Positions 27,346-36,031 of a stretch of DNA of 64,000 nucleotides are shown one piece after another. Each line of letters starts with the position of its first letter. Positions within the stretch are counted from its first letter, which is position 1. The DNA comes from Prado023 sp963697345 (GTDB taxonomy: Bacteria; Actinomycetota; Actinomycetes; S36-B12; CAIYMF01): assembly GCA_963697345.1 (NCBI GenBank), contig CAVONS010000007.1, forward strand, positions 480,614 through 544,613, given 5' to 3'. The notes beneath the pieces are model-generated. The model saw only the letters and a program-made list of their open reading frames with translations. It had not been told where the DNA came from and did no database searches. The position numbers and the translations under genes were made by a program.

Positions 27346-27870
27346 TCAGACTTGGCGGTCCAACCGAGCGATCTTCCACTCGCCGTCCACCTTGCGCACC
27401 GTGTAGACCATCGTCCCGTCGCTGTCGCCCGCGGTGAAGCCGAACCTCATCGGCATGCTCACCTGCAGATCCCCGGTGCCAGCCGGGTCGCGCACCACAG
27501 TCGGATCACCCGTGGCTGTCTGCTGAATGGGGCCGTAGCCCTCGATGAGCTTGATGTACTGGTCCATCGTGGACTCGACAGCACCAATAACGTAGAGCCC
27601 GTCATCGGTGGTGGTCGCCCTCATCAGCTCGCCGTCCGCGACGTTCTGGGCGTCGTTGTGTTGCGTCACGACGGCGATCGCAGCAGCAGCGTCGCCGGAG
27701 GGAACTGTGCTGTCATCGTCCGTGGCCATCAAGACTGCAAGACCGGCGACTACGAGCAGGGCAACTGCAGACAAGCCCGCTACCCATGCCCAGAACCACC
27801 GACGGTGCGTCCCCCCCTTGGGCGGAGTCGCAGGACTGTTCTCCGGGGCAACCATTGGCTCGGTGACCAT
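27346..27870 (-). CDS. Membrane-anchored NTF2-like protein
   Basis: ATG 27870 sits behind GAGGAGGTGGCGAGTC and gives 174 residues. A cytoplasmic basic stretch (TPPKGGTHRRW) precedes one helix (FWAWVAGLSAVALLVVAGLAVL). The outer part has AAAIAVVTQHNDAQNVADGE and ends VYTVRKVDGEWKIARLDRQV, the last two strands typical of NTF2-like or Mce-associated membrane proteins. Such domains are often accessory or ligand-binding modules on the cell surface. No partner gene is adjacent. The fold call is by pattern and moderate; the gene itself is well supported. Confidence 0.65.
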   Translation of the reverse strand: MVTEPMVAPENSPATPPKGGTHRRWFWAWVAGLSAVALLVVAGLAVLMATDDDSTVPSGDAAAAIAVVTQHNDAQNVADGELMRATTTDDGLYVIGAVESTMDQYIKLIEGYGPIQQTATGDPTVVRDPAGTGDLQVSMPMRFGFTAGDSDGTMVYTVRKVDGEWKIARLDRQV

Positions 27871-28311
27871 GACTCGCCACCTCCTCGGGGACGCCATCAT
27901 CCCCACCTTCAACGTATGGCTGTCACCCCGCCAAGGTCAGAGGCCAAAGTCACTCGGTCGGTGACGACGCCTACCCGATCCTCCAGGAAGGCCGCACCGT
28001 TGCTGCACTCCCTGGTCGGCAACCACGCGCCCCGCATGGTCGGCAACCCGCACCTTCTGCCGCCCCACCGGCCGGGGCCTGACCCCAACCAAGGACGAGA
28101 TTGAGAACCTGATGCTCTGCGGGGGGTCCGGCCAACCCGACGCCCCGAACTTCGCGGCCTGCCTCCGGGCCCACTCAGGCAGTGAGTCCCTCCGCCGCCT
28201 GTGGACGCACCGCGGCCAGGTCCATCGCCTCCGTCAGGCCCACTGCAGCCCACTGAGCCGCCGTCGAACCCCAGGTGGTGGCAGGATTGGCCCGCCGCAG
28301 AGGAGGATCAC
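27871..28311 (+). other. Intergenic region, no gene supported
   Basis: About 440 bases between divergent genes. It holds short frames without starts or motifs. The last part contains the ribosome site AGAGGAGG (about 28299-28306) for the following gene. Confidence 0.4.
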
Positions 28312-28983
28312 ATGCGTATCGGAGTCCTGGGCACCGGGATGGTCGGTCGGGCCCTGGCTGAGGGCTTCACGCGCACAGGGAACGACGTCTCGATGGGGAC
28401 ACGCGACGTCCACCTCACGATGACCCGAGAGCTCGAGGTCCCGCCCGGCTCGATGGCTGAATGGTTCGCCCAGAACCCGTCCGTGGCGCTGGCAGACTTC
28501 GGATCGGTCGCTGGTTCGTCCGAGGTGGTGGTCAACGCCACCAGCGGTGCGGCCACCCTGGCGGTGCTTGCCGAGGCAGGGGTGGTGAACCTGACCGGCA
28601 AGGTCCTGATCGATGTGGCCAACCCGCTTGACTTCTCCGCCGGGTTCCCGCCCACGCTCGCGGTGTCCAACACCGATTCGCTGGCCGAACAGGTGCAGCG
28701 CGCATTCCCGGACGTTCGTGTGGTCAAGACGTTGAACACGCTGACCGCGACCCTCATGATCAACCCCGGTCAGCTCCCGGAGCCCACGACGGTATTCCTG
28801 TCCGGCAACGACGCCGGCGCCAAGACCGTGGTCGATGGGCTGCTGCGTGAGTTGGGGTGGATCGACATCGTCGACCTCGGCAACATCAGCACCGCTCGTG
28901 GCCCTGAGATGTGGCTCCCGCTGTGGCTCGGGACGATGCGTGCCGTGGGTGGTCCGACGTTCAACCTGCGGATCGTGCGCTGA
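28312..28983 (+). CDS. F420-dependent NADP reductase-like NAD(P)-binding protein
   Basis: ATG 28312 follows AGAGGAGGATCAC and gives 223 residues. The Rossmann motif GTGMVGRAL is at residues 7-15, then TGNDVSMGTRD, VVVNATSGAATLAVLAEAGV, GKVLIDVANPLDF and VVKTLNTLTATLM, which is the layout of the F420H2:NADP oxidoreductase / ProC-like family. In actinobacteria such proteins either transfer hydride between F420 and NADP or act as F420-independent reductases. Residues that separate these are not evident. It precedes, by about 90 bases, the operator-controlled SRPBCC operon but has its own ribosome site and is probably a separate unit. Confidence 0.82.
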   Translation: MRIGVLGTGMVGRALAEGFTRTGNDVSMGTRDVHLTMTRELEVPPGSMAEWFAQNPSVALADFGSVAGSSEVVVNATSGAATLAVLAEAGVVNLTGKVLIDVANPLDFSAGFPPTLAVSNTDSLAEQVQRAFPDVRVVKTLNTLTATLMINPGQLPEPTTVFLSGNDAGAKTVVDGLLRELGWIDIVDLGNISTARGPEMWLPLWLGTMRAVGGPTFNLRIVR

Positions 28984-29070
28984 CCGGCAGCTCCCTCGAG
29001 CCATGACGGCGCCCGCGAAGGCTGGCTGCCCCAGTGACAAGCCCAGAGCGGACCGTGACTGCGTTGGGGC

Positions 29071-29099
29071 TTGACCTGCCTAATGGTGTTAGGTACAGT
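29071..29099 (+). promoter_or_regulatory. Sigma70-type promoter of the SRPBCC-DUF2568-TetR operon
   Basis: TTGACC (29071-29076), a 17-base spacer and TACAGT (29094-29099). The spacer is almost entirely the left arm of the operator palindrome, so a bound repressor would block the polymerase. Confidence 0.7.
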
Positions 29100-29117
29100 A
29101 TCTAACACCATTAGGCA
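29077..29117. promoter_or_regulatory. Palindromic operator, 16-base perfect arms
   Basis: TGCCTAATGGTGTTAG (29077-29092) and its exact reverse complement CTAACACCATTAGGCA (29102-29117) flank nine bases that contain the -10 hexamer. Each arm itself contains CTAA-N5-TTAG, as expected for two repressor dimers. The TetR-type protein encoded third in this operon is the obvious ligand, giving self-control. Confidence 0.85.
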
Positions 29118-29133
29118 AAGTAGGGGAGTCCCC

Positions 29134-29586
29134 ATGCATCACGAACTGCACACCGAGGTCGAGATCGCAGCACCGATTGACGCCGTTTGGGAGACGCTGA
29201 CTGATCTGGCGGCCTACCCGGACTGGAACCCCTTCATCGTCTCGGCTCAGGGCCGGGCCGAGGTGGGCGAGCGTCTGACGAATCGCATGCAGCCTCCGGG
29301 CGGCAGGGCGATCACGTTCAAGCCCACCGTCACCGTGGTCGAGCCGACCGCTACCTTCGAATGGCTCGGTCACCTGGGACTGCCCGGGGTCTTCGACGGC
29401 CGGCACCGCTTCCAGCTTGCCCCGAGCGCGGACGGCGGCACCTTGGTGACCCACAGCGAGCAGTTCGACGGAGTCCTGGTGCGCTTCATGCGCTCGTCGC
29501 TCGATGCGGAGACCATGGCTGGGCTGGTGGCCATGAACGACGCCCTGAAGTCCCGCGTCGAGGCCGCCGTCGGAGATCCGTCATGA
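29134..29586 (+). CDS. SRPBCC family protein (first gene of a TetR-controlled operon)
   Basis: 150 residues from ATG 29134, with GGGGAG seven bases upstream. The sequence has the SRPBCC start VEIAAPIDAVWETLTDLAAYP, the WNPFIV turn, GERLTNRMQPPGG, and a C-terminal helix (AETMAGLVAMNDALKSRVE). It belongs to the polyketide cyclase/dehydrase-like group that binds hydrophobic ligands. Its stop overlaps the next start (ATGA), so it is coupled to the DUF2568 gene and co-regulated from the palindromic operator. A role in handling a hydrophobic compound sensed by the TetR protein is an inference. Confidence 0.88.
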   Translation: MHHELHTEVEIAAPIDAVWETLTDLAAYPDWNPFIVSAQGRAEVGERLTNRMQPPGGRAITFKPTVTVVEPTATFEWLGHLGLPGVFDGRHRFQLAPSADGGTLVTHSEQFDGVLVRFMRSSLDAETMAGLVAMNDALKSRVEAAVGDPS

Positions 29587-29960
29587 CCCCGCCCACAATG
29601 GGCGGATGGAACCTGGCGCTCCGGTTCCTGCTCGAGATCGCCGCATTGACAGGGCTCGCCACTGCCGCGTGGACGGTCGGCTCGGGACTGGTCCGGTGGG
29701 TCGCCGTGGTGGCTGTTCCGATCGCCGCAGCAGTCGTCTGGGGTCGGTTCAACGTGCTCGACGACCCCAGCCGATCCGGCGCCGCCCCCATCGAGGTCAG
29801 CGGGTGGGTCCGCCTTGCCCTCGAAGTCGTGATCCTGGGTGGTGGTGCTGCAGCTGTCGCCTTCGCGACTCGCCCCGAGTTGGGCATGGTGTTCGCCCTG
29901 GCCATCCTGGGCCACTACCTCGCCTCGTGGGACCGCATTGAATGGCTGGTCAGGGCATGA
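29583..29960 (+). CDS. YrdB/DUF2568 family small membrane protein
   Basis: 125 residues with four membrane helices: LRFLLEIAALTGLATAAWTV, VRWVAVVAVPIAAAVVWGRF, LALEVVILGGGAAAVAF and MVFALAILGHYLASW. The E in the first helix, W-G-x-F-x-x-LDDPSR between helices 2 and 3, and the closing HYLASWDR are the DUF2568 hallmarks. The function is unknown. It starts inside the stop of the SRPBCC gene (ATGA overlap) and is followed by the TetR gene after 67 bases. Confidence 0.85.
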   Translation: MTPPTMGGWNLALRFLLEIAALTGLATAAWTVGSGLVRWVAVVAVPIAAAVVWGRFNVLDDPSRSGAAPIEVSGWVRLALEVVILGGGAAAVAFATRPELGMVFALAILGHYLASWDRIEWLVRA

Positions 29961-30027
29961 CTGCACTGCGGGTCCAGACCTGGCGGTGGACGGCGGTCCC
30001 GGTGACGCCGACCCCGCAGGCCTTCTG

Positions 30028-30675
30028 ATGGGCCGCAAGCTCGGACTCACGCGGGAACAGGTCGTCGAGGCGGCGGCCGAGATAGCCGATCGCGACGGCC
30101 TCGACACCCTCAGCCTGGCCTCGGTCGCGTCGACGCTCGGGGTCCGCTCTCCCTCGCTCTACAGCCATGTCGACGGCCTTGCCGGGCTACGTCGTCAGTT
30201 GAGCATCCATGCCAGCGACCTGCTCACGGCCGAGGTCACCAACTGCGTTGCGCGCCTCGAGTCGACGGAGGCACTCAGGGCGATCGCCACGCAGCTGAGG
30301 TCGTTCGCCCATCGCCACCCCGGGCTCTACTCCTCGTTCCTGCCAGCACCCACCCCGGAGGACGATCCCGAGGTGGCTGCCGCCCTCGCCCGACCGGTCA
30401 GCCTCGTCGGGTCCGTGCTCACCGGGATGGGCATCGACCCCGCGACCGTGGTCCCGCTCATCCGGGCGCTGCGGGCCTCGGTCCACGGCTTCGTCCATCT
30501 CGAACTCAGCGGCGGCTTCGGCCTCCCCGACGACGTCGATGACTCGTTCACCACCACCATCGACCTCGTGATCGACGCCATCGCCAGCCACGTACCAACC
30601 CTGGAGAGTTCGACCGCGTCGAGAGCAGGATTGGTCTCGGCTGCGAAGGCGTCGCTACCGGCCAGTCGGGGGTGA
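30028..30675 (+). CDS. TetR family repressor
   Basis: 215 residues from ATG 30028. The N-terminal helix-turn-helix reads LTREQVVEAAAEIADRDG, then LASVASTLGVRSPSLYSHVD, the classic TetR recognition helix followed by the tyrosine/histidine cap. The C-terminal domain has the HRHPGLYSSF and LRASVHGFVHLE elements of the TetR_C_33/WHG subgroup. It is the third gene of the operon behind the 29077-29117 palindrome and most likely represses it; the ligand is unknown. Its end overlaps the end of the convergent oleD by 21 bases. Confidence 0.9.
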   Translation: MGRKLGLTREQVVEAAAEIADRDGLDTLSLASVASTLGVRSPSLYSHVDGLAGLRRQLSIHASDLLTAEVTNCVARLESTEALRAIATQLRSFAHRHPGLYSSFLPAPTPEDDPEVAAALARPVSLVGSVLTGMGIDPATVVPLIRALRASVHGFVHLELSGGFGLPDDVDDSFTTTIDLVIDAIASHVPTLESSTASRAGLVSAAKASLPASRG

Positions 30676-31761
30676 GGCAGATGATGCCATCTCGTTGATG
30701 GCGTGGTTCCGGGTCCGGCTCTCGGCCCGACTGGCGCCCGTCGATGTCCTGTCGTTGACCTGAAGGCTCGGATCGGCCTCGACCTCGCTGGTGCCGCCCT
30801 GCGCCAGGAGCGCGAATCCCTGATCCAGGCTGACGGTCGGAGACCAGGCCAGGACCGCACGGGCCCGCCGTTGGTCGAACCAGTGCGCCGTCGCGAGCTG
30901 CCCGGCCAGGAACCGGGTCATCGGTGGATCGCTGGTCCGGCGCCCGAGCCACCACAGACCCTCAGCGACTGCGCCTGCGGCCCACGCGAAGGAACGGGGC
31001 ACGGAGCGAGTCGGGGCCTCCACGCCGCCTGCGGAACAGATCTGCTCGAACAACTCCGCAACCGTGCGGGGCTCCCCGTTGGATACCACGAAGGCCTGCC
31101 CATGACCCACCGCGGCGTGGTCCAGCGCCGCCACCACCGCGTCCACCGCGTTGTCGATGTAGGTGGTGTCGATCAGGGCCCGCCCACCCCCCACGAGGGC
31201 CAGCCGCCCGGACCGGGCACGATCCACAATCCGCCCGACCAGCTGCGTGTCACCTGGGCCCCAGATCAGGTGCGGACGGATCGCGATCGTGGCGAACCCG
31301 GGGGCATCTGCCGCCAGCACGTCGAGCTCGGCTTGGGCCTTGCTCCTGGAGTAGTGGCCCCTCGCTCTCTTCGGGTCTGCGGGATCCGCGCCCGCTCCCG
31401 CGAGGGCCGACCCGGCGTGCGCGACAGACGGCGACGAGACGAAGACGAACCTCGAGACCCCAGCGACCCTGGCGGCCTCGAGCACCGTGCGGGTTCCGAC
31501 CACGTTGGTCCTGTGGAACTGCCCCGCACTGCCGACGACACCCACGCGCGCGGCCAGGTGGATGACTGCTTCCCGCCCCTCGAGAGCGCGCCCGACGGCT
31601 GCGGCGTCGCTGAGGTCCGCGAGATGTTCGGTCAGGCCGAGCTCGGATGCCACAGCCGCCGGTCGGCGCTGCAGCACGACGACGTCGTCACCCCTGGCGT
31701 GCAGGGCACGGACGACCCCGGCGCCGAGCAGGCTGCTGCCACCGGTGAGCAGGACCCTCAT
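30655..31761 (-). CDS. oleD: OleD-like 2-alkyl-3-oxoalkanoate reductase
   Basis: 368 residues from ATG 31761. The Rossmann motif GGSSLLGAGVVRAL (residues about 7-20, a GxxGxxG extended short-chain pattern) and the catalytic YSRSK (YxxxK) are present, as in 3-beta-hydroxysteroid dehydrogenase-like enzymes. In olefin synthesis OleD reduces the beta-keto acid made by OleA with NADPH to the beta-hydroxy acid used by OleC. Its start overlaps the oleBC stop (ATGA), so it is the third cistron of oleA-oleBC-oleD. The last about 40 residues are polar and not conserved; the gene end overlaps the TetR gene end. Confidence 0.9.
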   Translation of the reverse strand: MRVLLTGGSSLLGAGVVRALHARGDDVVVLQRRPAAVASELGLTEHLADLSDAAAVGRALEGREAVIHLAARVGVVGSAGQFHRTNVVGTRTVLEAARVAGVSRFVFVSSPSVAHAGSALAGAGADPADPKRARGHYSRSKAQAELDVLAADAPGFATIAIRPHLIWGPGDTQLVGRIVDRARSGRLALVGGGRALIDTTYIDNAVDAVVAALDHAAVGHGQAFVVSNGEPRTVAELFEQICSAGGVEAPTRSVPRSFAWAAGAVAEGLWWLGRRTSDPPMTRFLAGQLATAHWFDQRRARAVLAWSPTVSLDQGFALLAQGGTSEVEADPSLQVNDRTSTGASRAESRTRNHAINEMASSASPPTGR

Positions 31762-34394
31762 GGGGCGCCGGGCCTGCGACCATCCAGCACCCGCTGGGCC
31801 CAGCGCCCGACAGCAACCCGGTCGATCTTGGAGTTGTGCCTGATGTCCACGGGCAGGGTCTGCACGACGAGCACAGCGGCGATGCCCGGTACCCGACCCG
31901 GCGTGTCCGCAGCCGCGGCCCGGACCGAATCCCGAAGGGACGCCGGGGCCAGGCCCGACCGGCGGATGCCTGCGAGCTCCACGACCACCACCACCTGGGC
32001 AGCGCCCCGTGGACCCACGCCCACGACTGCTGCCCGGCGCACCCCGGGCACGGCTTCCACCCGACGCTCGATCCCCACCGGCGTGACCGGTCCCTCGGCG
32101 GTGACGATCACGTGGACGAGTCGGCCCTCGATCCACAGGCGCCCGTCGGAGTCGAAGTGCCCGACGTCGCCGGTGCGGTGCCATCCAGGGCTGGGAGTGG
32201 CGGCCCGGTCGGTCACCCAGAGGCGGTCATAGCGGGCCTTCGTGTGGTCGGCCCGGACGCAGACCTCGCCGGTCACGTCCGGTGCCGTGGTCCGCTCGGC
32301 GCGGGGGAGGCCCTCGGCATCCAGGGGGGCCAGCTCGACCTGCACGCCCGGCACGGGTCGCCCCACGCACACGCCGTTACCCAGACCGGCGTCATCCAAC
32401 CCGACGAGATCGATGTCGGCCACGGGCAGGACCTCGGTCATCCCATACGGGGCGTGCGCCTCGGCGACGGGCAGCAACCGACTCATCGCGTGCAGCGTCT
32501 CGGCGGGCACCGGGGCCCCGGTCGACAGCAGCAGCCGCACGCGGGACAGGGCCGATCGACCGTTGGGGGAGACGTCGTCGGCCGTCGCCACCACATTCGC
32601 CAGAGCGGCCGGGGAGGCGAAGACCATGGTCGCGTCGATGGCCGCCGCCGCGTCACCCATGGCCCTGGCCGTCAGGGTGCGGGGCGCGGTGAGGTTCATG
32701 TCGGGAACCGCTGAGGGGATTCCCAGTGCGGCCCCGAAGAGGGCGAACGGGCCGAACGCGGCGACCAGGCGGTCGGTCGGGGTGATGGAGTAGAGGGCAG
32801 CCAGCTGCTCGCGCTGGGCCTGGAGCTGCCCGTGCAGGTACAGCACGCCCTTGGCGGGCCCTGTGGCCCCGGAGGTGAACGCGATCACCGCGGGGTCCCC
32901 CGCCGACGGCGCGTCCGGGGGCTGGACACCGGCGCCCCGCCCCTCGATCTCCGCCAGGGACCAGCGCACGCCGAGGCCGCGCCGGGCTGACTTGGGCAGC
33001 GGCCCGACCGAGATCAGCTGCGCTCCCGTGCCCATGAGCCGGGCGGCGGCCAGGCCCTTGGCGGTGCCGACCACGTACGCCGGGCCCGCGCTGCGCAGGG
33101 CCACGCGCATGCCCCGGACCCCGAGGCCGGCGTCCACCACCACGGCGACCACCCCGGCACGCCAGATCCCGTACAGAACGGCGGTCAGATCGGTACCCGG
33201 AGGGACCAGCAGGGCGACGCGGTCGCCCGGGCGCACCCCGATCGCCGCGAGCCCAGCGGCCACGCGGGTGACGCGCTCGTCGAGCTCGGCGAAGCTGATG
33301 GCGCCCGTGACCCCGGTAGGCCCCAGCGCGGTGACCGCGGGGGTTCGGCTGGTCGCCGGATCGGCGGCCCGTTCACTGATCCCAGCCCAGAGCGCCCGTC
33401 CGGAGTCGGGAACCGGCGGCGCGTCCTTCCCCGTCGCGGCGCCCGCATCCTGGTCGGCCAGCAGGCTCCGGCTGCGGACCCATGTGGCGACATCGGCGGC
33501 GAACGTCGGGGCGTCCTCCGCGACGAAGTGGCTCGAGCCCTCATAGCGGTGCACGTCGGCATGAGGCAGCCGCCCGATCAGGTCGCGCAGGTAGAGGTCG
33601 GAGAAGACCGGGTCCCGGGGTCCCCACAGCAGGAGCACGGGGATGTCGGCCAAGGCACCCAGCCCCGCGGCAATCGCATCGAGGGTCTGCGCGCTCACGT
33701 CGTCGGGATCTAGCGGGATGTCGGCGACGAAATCCTCGATCGCGTCCCGGCGACCGGCCTCGCTGTAGGGAGCGTAGAAGCCGGCCCGGACCTCGGGCGG
33801 CGGCACGGGGCGGGAGAGGAAGAGCCCGGCCCGGATGAACGTCCTGGTCCGCGAGGTGACCGCGGGCAGCACGCCGGGCAGGCGGGCGGCGCGGATCGCG
33901 GTCGGCGCACTGGCGCTCGCCGGCTGGTGGACGGCGGTGTTGGACAGCACCACACCAGCCATCTGGTCGACATGCCGAAGCACCCAGCCCAACGAGATGG
34001 GCCCTCCCCAGTCATGGGCGACCGTGACGACCGGGGCGGTGTTCCCGGGCCCGGTCAGGCCGAGCGCGTCGGTGAGCGAATCGAGGTCGTCGACGCGCTG
34101 CGCCAGCGGACGTACGGTTCCGGTGCGCTCCGAGAACCCCATGTCCAGGTGGTCGATCGCGACCACCCGCCAGCCCTCGGGCGGCTGGTCCACGATCCGC
34201 CTCCACAGGTAGGACCAGCTGGGGTTCCCATGGACGCACAGCAGCGTCCCGATGGGCTCGGGCGTGCCCTCGGGGAGCCCGGCGTGCGAGTCGAGCACGT
34301 GCCACGTGCGGACTGCACCAGTCGAGTCCGTGGCTGTCACCTCACGCGACCAGCGGGGTTCGAGCCCACTCAACCCGGGAGGCGGCAGGCTCAC
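31758..34394 (-). CDS. oleBC: OleB-OleC fusion: beta-lactone decarboxylase plus beta-lactone synthetase
   Basis: 878 residues from GTG 34394. Residues about 1-300 are a haloalkane-dehalogenase-like alpha/beta hydrolase (OleB) with HGNPSW at 55-60 and the nucleophile Asp128 in AHDWGG. After a short linker, about 330-878 is an acyl-adenylate enzyme (OleC) with the phosphate loop TSGATGPAKGV, YGMTEVLPVAD and RTGDVGHFDSDGRLWIEGR. OleC uses ATP to close the beta-hydroxy acid into a beta-lactone and OleB removes CO2 to give the cis-olefin. OleB-OleC fusions are known from actinobacterial ole clusters such as that of Micrococcus. Overlaps of four bases at both ends (GTGA with oleA, ATGA with oleD) indicate tight coupling. 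Confidence 0.93.
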   Translation of the reverse strand: MSLPPPGLSGLEPRWSREVTATDSTGAVRTWHVLDSHAGLPEGTPEPIGTLLCVHGNPSWSYLWRRIVDQPPEGWRVVAIDHLDMGFSERTGTVRPLAQRVDDLDSLTDALGLTGPGNTAPVVTVAHDWGGPISLGWVLRHVDQMAGVVLSNTAVHQPASASAPTAIRAARLPGVLPAVTSRTRTFIRAGLFLSRPVPPPEVRAGFYAPYSEAGRRDAIEDFVADIPLDPDDVSAQTLDAIAAGLGALADIPVLLLWGPRDPVFSDLYLRDLIGRLPHADVHRYEGSSHFVAEDAPTFAADVATWVRSRSLLADQDAGAATGKDAPPVPDSGRALWAGISERAADPATSRTPAVTALGPTGVTGAISFAELDERVTRVAAGLAAIGVRPGDRVALLVPPGTDLTAVLYGIWRAGVVAVVVDAGLGVRGMRVALRSAGPAYVVGTAKGLAAARLMGTGAQLISVGPLPKSARRGLGVRWSLAEIEGRGAGVQPPDAPSAGDPAVIAFTSGATGPAKGVLYLHGQLQAQREQLAALYSITPTDRLVAAFGPFALFGAALGIPSAVPDMNLTAPRTLTARAMGDAAAAIDATMVFASPAALANVVATADDVSPNGRSALSRVRLLLSTGAPVPAETLHAMSRLLPVAEAHAPYGMTEVLPVADIDLVGLDDAGLGNGVCVGRPVPGVQVELAPLDAEGLPRAERTTAPDVTGEVCVRADHTKARYDRLWVTDRAATPSPGWHRTGDVGHFDSDGRLWIEGRLVHVIVTAEGPVTPVGIERRVEAVPGVRRAAVVGVGPRGAAQVVVVVELAGIRRSGLAPASLRDSVRAAAADTPGRVPGIAAVLVVQTLPVDIRHNSKIDRVAVGRWAQRVLDGRRPGAP

Positions 34395-35413
34395 CAGCGG
34401 ATCTCAGCGGCCGCGGCGTTGATCCCGGAGCCCATGCCCAGCAGGATCACACGGTCACCACGCTCGATCTTGTCCTGGTGCATCGCCAGCGTGATCGGGA
34501 TCGCCGCAGGTCCGATGTTGCCGCGCGTGGGGAAGGTCAGCGGCACCAGGTCCGCATCCAGGCCCAACCGCTGGATCATGGCGTCACAGTGCACCGTGGA
34601 CACCTGGTGCATCACGTAGTGCTGGACGTCGGTCCAGTCGAAGTCGGCCTCCGCGTCCTTCCACGCCGCCTCTGCCACGTCGAGGCCAGCCAGCAGCAGA
34701 CCATTGCTGTCGGTGACCATGCGCTCCATGTCGCCCTGGCACAACCCGTTGTGCTCGGTGGCAGCCCGACCCACCCCACCGACGAAGGCATGCCCCTCCG
34801 GGTGCCGATCAGCCGGGCCCATGACCATCCCTGCGGCGCCGGAGCCCAACGTGAGCGTGGCGAAGTCGGAGAAGAGCTCAGCGACCGTCGTGGACGCCGA
34901 CTCCAACCGAGCCAGGGTGCGCTCCTGCACCGTCCGGCTTCCCTCGCCGTCCACGATCAGTGCGTAGTCGATCTGCCCGGAGTCGATCATCATGGCGGCC
35001 ATCTGCATGCCGTTGACGAAGCCGAGGCACGCATTCGACAGATCGAAGTTCAGGCAGGATGTGGGCAGGCCCAGCTCGTGGTGGACCGACACGGCCGCCG
35101 ACGGCTCAAGGCGCGCACGGCACACGGAGGTGTCGATCAACAGGCCGATCTGCTCCGGCGCGATGCCCGCCTCAGCCAGTGCCAGGCCGCCAGCCTGTGC
35201 GGCGGCATCGGTGAACGACACATCCTCGGGCCACCACCGGCGCTCCTGGATCCCGGCCAGCTGCTGCAGCATCCCCGCGCGCACCCCGAGACGCTGCAGG
35301 GTGGGCGCCAGCCGCTCGTCGAAGTGCTCCGAGGTGACTACCTCGGGCGCATCCACGGCAACAACCGACAGCACCGCCGAGTTGTTGAATCGGAAGACGG
35401 TGTTTCCACTCAC
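34391..35413 (-). CDS. oleA: OleA: thiolase-fold head-to-head acyl-CoA condensing enzyme
   Basis: 340 residues from GTG 35413, behind AAGGAG. It is a 3-oxoacyl-ACP synthase III-like fold with the catalytic cysteine at residue 129 in SNACLGFVNG, the histidine in YVMHQVS and the asparagine in TRGNIGPAA, the same triad as in OleA. OleA joins two fatty acyl-CoA chains without decarboxylation to a 2-alkyl-3-keto acid, the first step to long-chain internal olefins. It is first in the oleA-oleBC-oleD order. FabH is a possible alternative from the fold alone, but the fused OleBC next door settles the assignment. Confidence 0.93.
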   Translation of the reverse strand: MSGNTVFRFNNSAVLSVVAVDAPEVVTSEHFDERLAPTLQRLGVRAGMLQQLAGIQERRWWPEDVSFTDAAAQAGGLALAEAGIAPEQIGLLIDTSVCRARLEPSAAVSVHHELGLPTSCLNFDLSNACLGFVNGMQMAAMMIDSGQIDYALIVDGEGSRTVQERTLARLESASTTVAELFSDFATLTLGSGAAGMVMGPADRHPEGHAFVGGVGRAATEHNGLCQGDMERMVTDSNGLLLAGLDVAEAAWKDAEADFDWTDVQHYVMHQVSTVHCDAMIQRLGLDADLVPLTFPTRGNIGPAAIPITLAMHQDKIERGDRVILLGMGSGINAAAAEIRW

Positions 35414-35694
35414 AGGTCACTCCTTGACAGGGGAGAACAAGTTTCGCACGGCTTGCCCGCGCGAGCCTCACGCGCCGGCTGACGGGGTCACGGCTGGCTG
35501 TGCCCCGGGCCCGACGATCCCGGGATGACGGGATTGCAGGAATGGTGCTGGCGGCCACCAATCCGCGGCGGCTCCTGCCACGAACCAGGTCTGTGGGTTC
35601 GGTAGGGTCAAGGAATCGAAGGGATCGGTGTGCTTCTCAGGTTTCACCACCAGTCTCGCTGCTCCGCGACGGGTGCAGGCGCAGCCGAATGGCT

Positions 35695-35700
35695 AGCGTG
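35695..35700 (+). promoter_or_regulatory. -10 hexamer of a probable leaderless promoter (TusA-DsrE-rSAM genes)
   Basis: TAGCGT followed by seven bases and the ATG at 35707. This favours that ATG over the ATG at 35689, which would lie upstream of the -10. Confidence 0.4.
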
Positions 35701-35706
35701 ATCACC

Positions 35707-36021
35707 ATGCCGCTGCTTGGTGACGGACTGCACCTCATCGATGGGGGAGATCGGGGGTGTGGCGAGCTCCTCCTGGCCGTTCACGCGACGGTGAAGTCCC
35801 TGCCGGAGGGCACCTTGGTGCGCATCGTGGCCTCCGATCCTGCTGCTCCCATCGACATACCAGCGTGGTGCTACTTGACCGGGCACCGATACCAGGGCCC
35901 GGCGCGGCATCTCGAGCGTGCGGCGTACGACGTTTGTCTTGGCCCACCGCGCAGTCTCGGCCGGAGCCCGTGGGTTCTGGCCGCTGACGACCACGATTCG
36001 ACCACCATCGACCGACCATGA
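35707..36021 (+). CDS. TusA-like sulfur-carrier protein
   Basis: 104 residues from ATG 35707. It follows the TusA/SirA pattern: LHLIDGGDRGCGELLLAV with the active cysteine at position 18, then LPEGTLVRIVASDPAAPIDI and PAWCYLTGHRYQG, the conserved DxxAxxDIxxWCxxTGH block. The usual CPxP around the active cysteine is replaced by CGEL. TusA proteins carry a persulfide between enzymes. Its stop lies 11 bases before the DsrE-like start, and a third gene that contains a second TusA domain follows. The three genes form one transcription unit. Confidence 0.8.
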   Translation: MPLLGDGLHLIDGGDRGCGELLLAVHATVKSLPEGTLVRIVASDPAAPIDIPAWCYLTGHRYQGPARHLERAAYDVCLGPPRSLGRSPWVLAADDHDSTTIDRP

Positions 36022-36031
36022 ATGGAGCACC

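Noticed and set aside
28130..28300. A reverse frame ending in LAAVRPQAAEGLTA
   Set aside because: Looks protein-like for about 35 residues but has no start and overlaps the forward F420-reductase-like start region.
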